NCBI RefSeq assembly: GCF_001431425.1
Contig: NZ_LDJG01000014.1
Location: 55,465-119,464, forward strand
From: Stenotrophomonas nitritireducens
Lineage (GTDB): Bacteria; Pseudomonadota; Gammaproteobacteria; Xanthomonadales; Xanthomonadaceae
Length of the DNA: 64,000 nt
Direction: 5' to 3'
The notes below the pieces were generated by a model that worked only from the letters and a program-made list of their open reading frames with translations, had not been told where the DNA came from and ran no database searches. Each line of letters opens with the position of its first letter. The first letter of the stretch is position 1. Below are positions 62,848-64,000 of this stretch, one piece after another. The position numbers and the translations under genes are program-made.

Positions 62848-62923
62848 TGAATTTGATGTTAATTACACTGGCGCCCATTCCACGAATGGCCGCTTGCCGG
62901 CTTTCCTTCCTTCCGGAGTCATC

Positions 62924-63523
62924 ATGAACAGCCAAGCCATCGCCCTGTACAAGCAGCGCCGTTCCCAGTACGCGCTCGGCCGCAACCTGCCCATCGGCCA
63001 GGACCAGGCCACCGACCTGATCAAGCATGCCGTGCGCGAGGCGCCGTCGGCGTTCAACTCGCAGCCCACCCGCGCGCTGATCCTGCATGGCGCGCAGAGC
63101 GTGAAGTTCTGGGAGCTGGCCAAGGACGCGCTGCGCCAGATCGTGCCGGCCGAGGCCTTCGCCGCAACCGAAGGCAAGCTGGACAGCTTCGCCGCCGGCG
63201 CCGGCACGGTGCTGTTCTTCAACGATGTGGACGTGACCAAGGGGCTGCAGGACCAGTTCCCGCTGTATGCCGACAACTTCCCGGTGTGGGCCGAGCACGC
63301 CAACGGCATCGCCCAGTTCGCGGTGTGGACGGCGCTGGCCGAGGCCGGCATCGGCGCCAGCCTGCAGCACTACAACCCGCTGGTGGACGAGGCCGTGCGC
63401 CGCGAATGGGGCATCGCCGCCAACTGGCAGTTGCGCGCGCAGATGCCGTTCGGCTCCAACGAGGCCGGCTTTGGCGAGAAGAACTATATGGAAGACGAAG
63501 CCCGCTTCAAGGTCTTCGCCTGA
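62924..63523 (+). CDS. Nitroreductase family protein (HBN1/COG3560 type)
   Basis: A 199-residue FMN-dependent oxidoreductase. Family marks: Y-K-Q-R-R-S-Q-Y-A-L-G near the start (phosphate contacts), A-P-S-A-F-N-S-Q-P-T-R in the FMN site, L-A-E-A-G-I-G-A-S-L-Q-H-Y-N-P and the C-terminal P-F-G-S-N-E. This subgroup is usually called fatty-acid repression mutant-like or HBN1; substrates in vivo are unknown. A GGAG site precedes the ATG at 62924. The 144-base AT-rich region upstream carries an inverted repeat, and a terminator follows at 63557, so it is probably monocistronic and regulated. Confidence 0.9.
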   Translation: MNSQAIALYKQRRSQYALGRNLPIGQDQATDLIKHAVREAPSAFNSQPTRALILHGAQSVKFWELAKDALRQIVPAEAFAATEGKLDSFAAGAGTVLFFNDVDVTKGLQDQFPLYADNFPVWAEHANGIAQFAVWTALAEAGIGASLQHYNPLVDEAVRREWGIAANWQLRAQMPFGSNEAGFGEKNYMEDEARFKVFA

Positions 63524-63556
63524 CGCTTCCGGCGCGCTCCTCCCCCGCGCCGATCC

Positions 63557-63587
63557 AGGCCCGCCGGTCCCACCGGCGGGCCTTTTT
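63557..63587 (+). terminator. Rho-independent terminator of the nitroreductase gene
   Basis: AGGCCCGCCGGT and ACCGGCGGGCCT form a perfect 12-base stem around CCC, followed by TTTTT (63583-63587). It starts 33 bases after the stop and is the clearest terminator in the window. Confidence 0.92.
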
Positions 63588-63599
63588 GCAGGCGGCCCT

Positions 63600-64000
63600 G
63601 TAGAGCGGGGCAACGCCCCGCTGCGGCATTGCCGGCCAGGCCCGCCGGGCGCCGCCCGGCGCTACAGAACCCGCCACCTTGTAGAGCGGGGCAGCGCCCC
63701 GCTGGGGCATTGCCAGTCCGGCCCCGCCGGGCGCCGCCCGGCTCTACAGAACCCCGCCACCTTGTAGAGCGGGGCAACGCCCCGCTGGGGCATTGCCAGC
63801 CCGGCTCCGCCGGGCGCCGCCCGGCGCTACAGAACCCCGCCACCTTGTAGAGCGGGGCAGCGCCCCGCTGGGGCATTGCCAGCCAAGCCCCGCCGGGCGC
63901 CGCCCGGCGCTACAGAACCCCGCCACCTTGTAGAGCGGGGCAACGCCCCGCTGGGGCATTGCCAGCCAAGCCCCGCCGGGCGCCGCCCGGCGCTACAGAA
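63600..64000. repeat. Tandem array of 83-base units, each a pair of GTAG-headed REPs
   Basis: Units start with TAGAGCGGGGC at 63601, 63682, 63765, 63848 and 63931 (periods 81, 83, 83, 83) and the last is cut by the window edge. Each has a forward REP (GTAG, AGCGGGGC, AAC or AGC loop, GCCCCGCT) and a reverse REP (GCCGGGCG-CCG-CCCGGCGCTAC). The loop alternates AAC, AGC, AAC, AGC, AAC across the units. This is a BIME array; minus-strand open frames in it are repeat artefacts. Confidence 0.93.

Noticed and set aside
63484..63959. Minus-strand open frames encoding repeated Arg/Pro/Gly-rich peptides
   Set aside because: They are translations of the tandem repeat; the peptide repeat period follows the DNA repeat.
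63600..64000. Possible CRISPR array
   Set aside because: Units are 83 bases and nearly identical over the full length, with no unique spacers; each holds two GTAG-headed REP hairpins, so it is a BIME array.

Overview
The window is GC-rich gammaproteobacterial chromosome, most likely from the Xanthomonadaceae (Stenotrophomonas or Pseudoxanthomonas relatives). The reasons are the gene order (lpoA-yraN, rsmI, rnpB, a complete dcw cluster running into lpxC, dciA, an M23 peptidase, secA and a MutT/ThiE fusion), an S-adenosylhomocysteine riboswitch on ahcY, and many palindromic repeats that begin with GTAG, a head known from REP/RAYT systems of this family. Genus is an inference. I see no phage, integrase, transposase, CRISPR array or tRNA.

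Layout. 1-3693 (minus strand): lpoA, yraN, a YdjM-type membrane protein, a TlpA-like thioredoxin and the start of a truncated FAD-linked oxidase, packed as one operon. 3760-6021 (plus): rsmI, a lipoprotein hydrolase and the RNase P RNA, followed by strong hairpins. 6240-8971: a tetA/tetR-type divergent pair with two tet-like operators, and an NRDE-family gene. 9304-25439: the dcw cell-wall and division cluster mraZ-rsmH-ftsL-ftsI-murE-murF-mraY-ftsW-murG-murC-ftsQ-ftsA-ftsZ, then lpxC. 25620-31414: dciA, M23 peptidase, secA and mutT/thiE. 31583-43342: metF and ahcY, the latter under a SAH riboswitch, with a stretch of accessory genes between them (membrane protein, glutaredoxin 2, amino-acid permease, a hydrolase with a LytS/LytTR pair, DUF3228, GNAT, esterase). 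43447-53901: S9 peptidase, PEP carboxylase, a Ser/Thr kinase with TPR-like tail, thioesterase, metK. 54132-61384: an OlsF-like double acyltransferase, an LpxH-like phosphatase and a TolC/HlyD/two-permease exporter with no ATPase gene. 61385-64000: repeat arrays, a second YdjM-type protein and a nitroreductase.

How it works together. The dcw genes make the peptidoglycan precursor (MurE, F, MraY, G, C), polymerise and cross-link it at the septum (FtsW, FtsI) and build the Z-ring (FtsA, FtsZ, FtsQ, FtsL). LpxC, LpoA, M23 and SecA extend the envelope theme. metF, ahcY and metK are three steps of the activated methyl cycle. The 54-61 kb block joins lipid-modifying enzymes to an export system.

The most unusual observation is in the dcw cluster. 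From mraZ to ftsA every junction joins a stop codon to a start codon by overlap. At the three places where annotated genes are separated (ftsL/ftsI, murG/murC, murC/ftsQ) a mini-ORF of 40, 16 or 35 codons fills the gap and overlaps both neighbours by ATGA. This looks like a translational relay. It ends at ftsA, where a 172-base gap without such an ORF precedes ftsZ.
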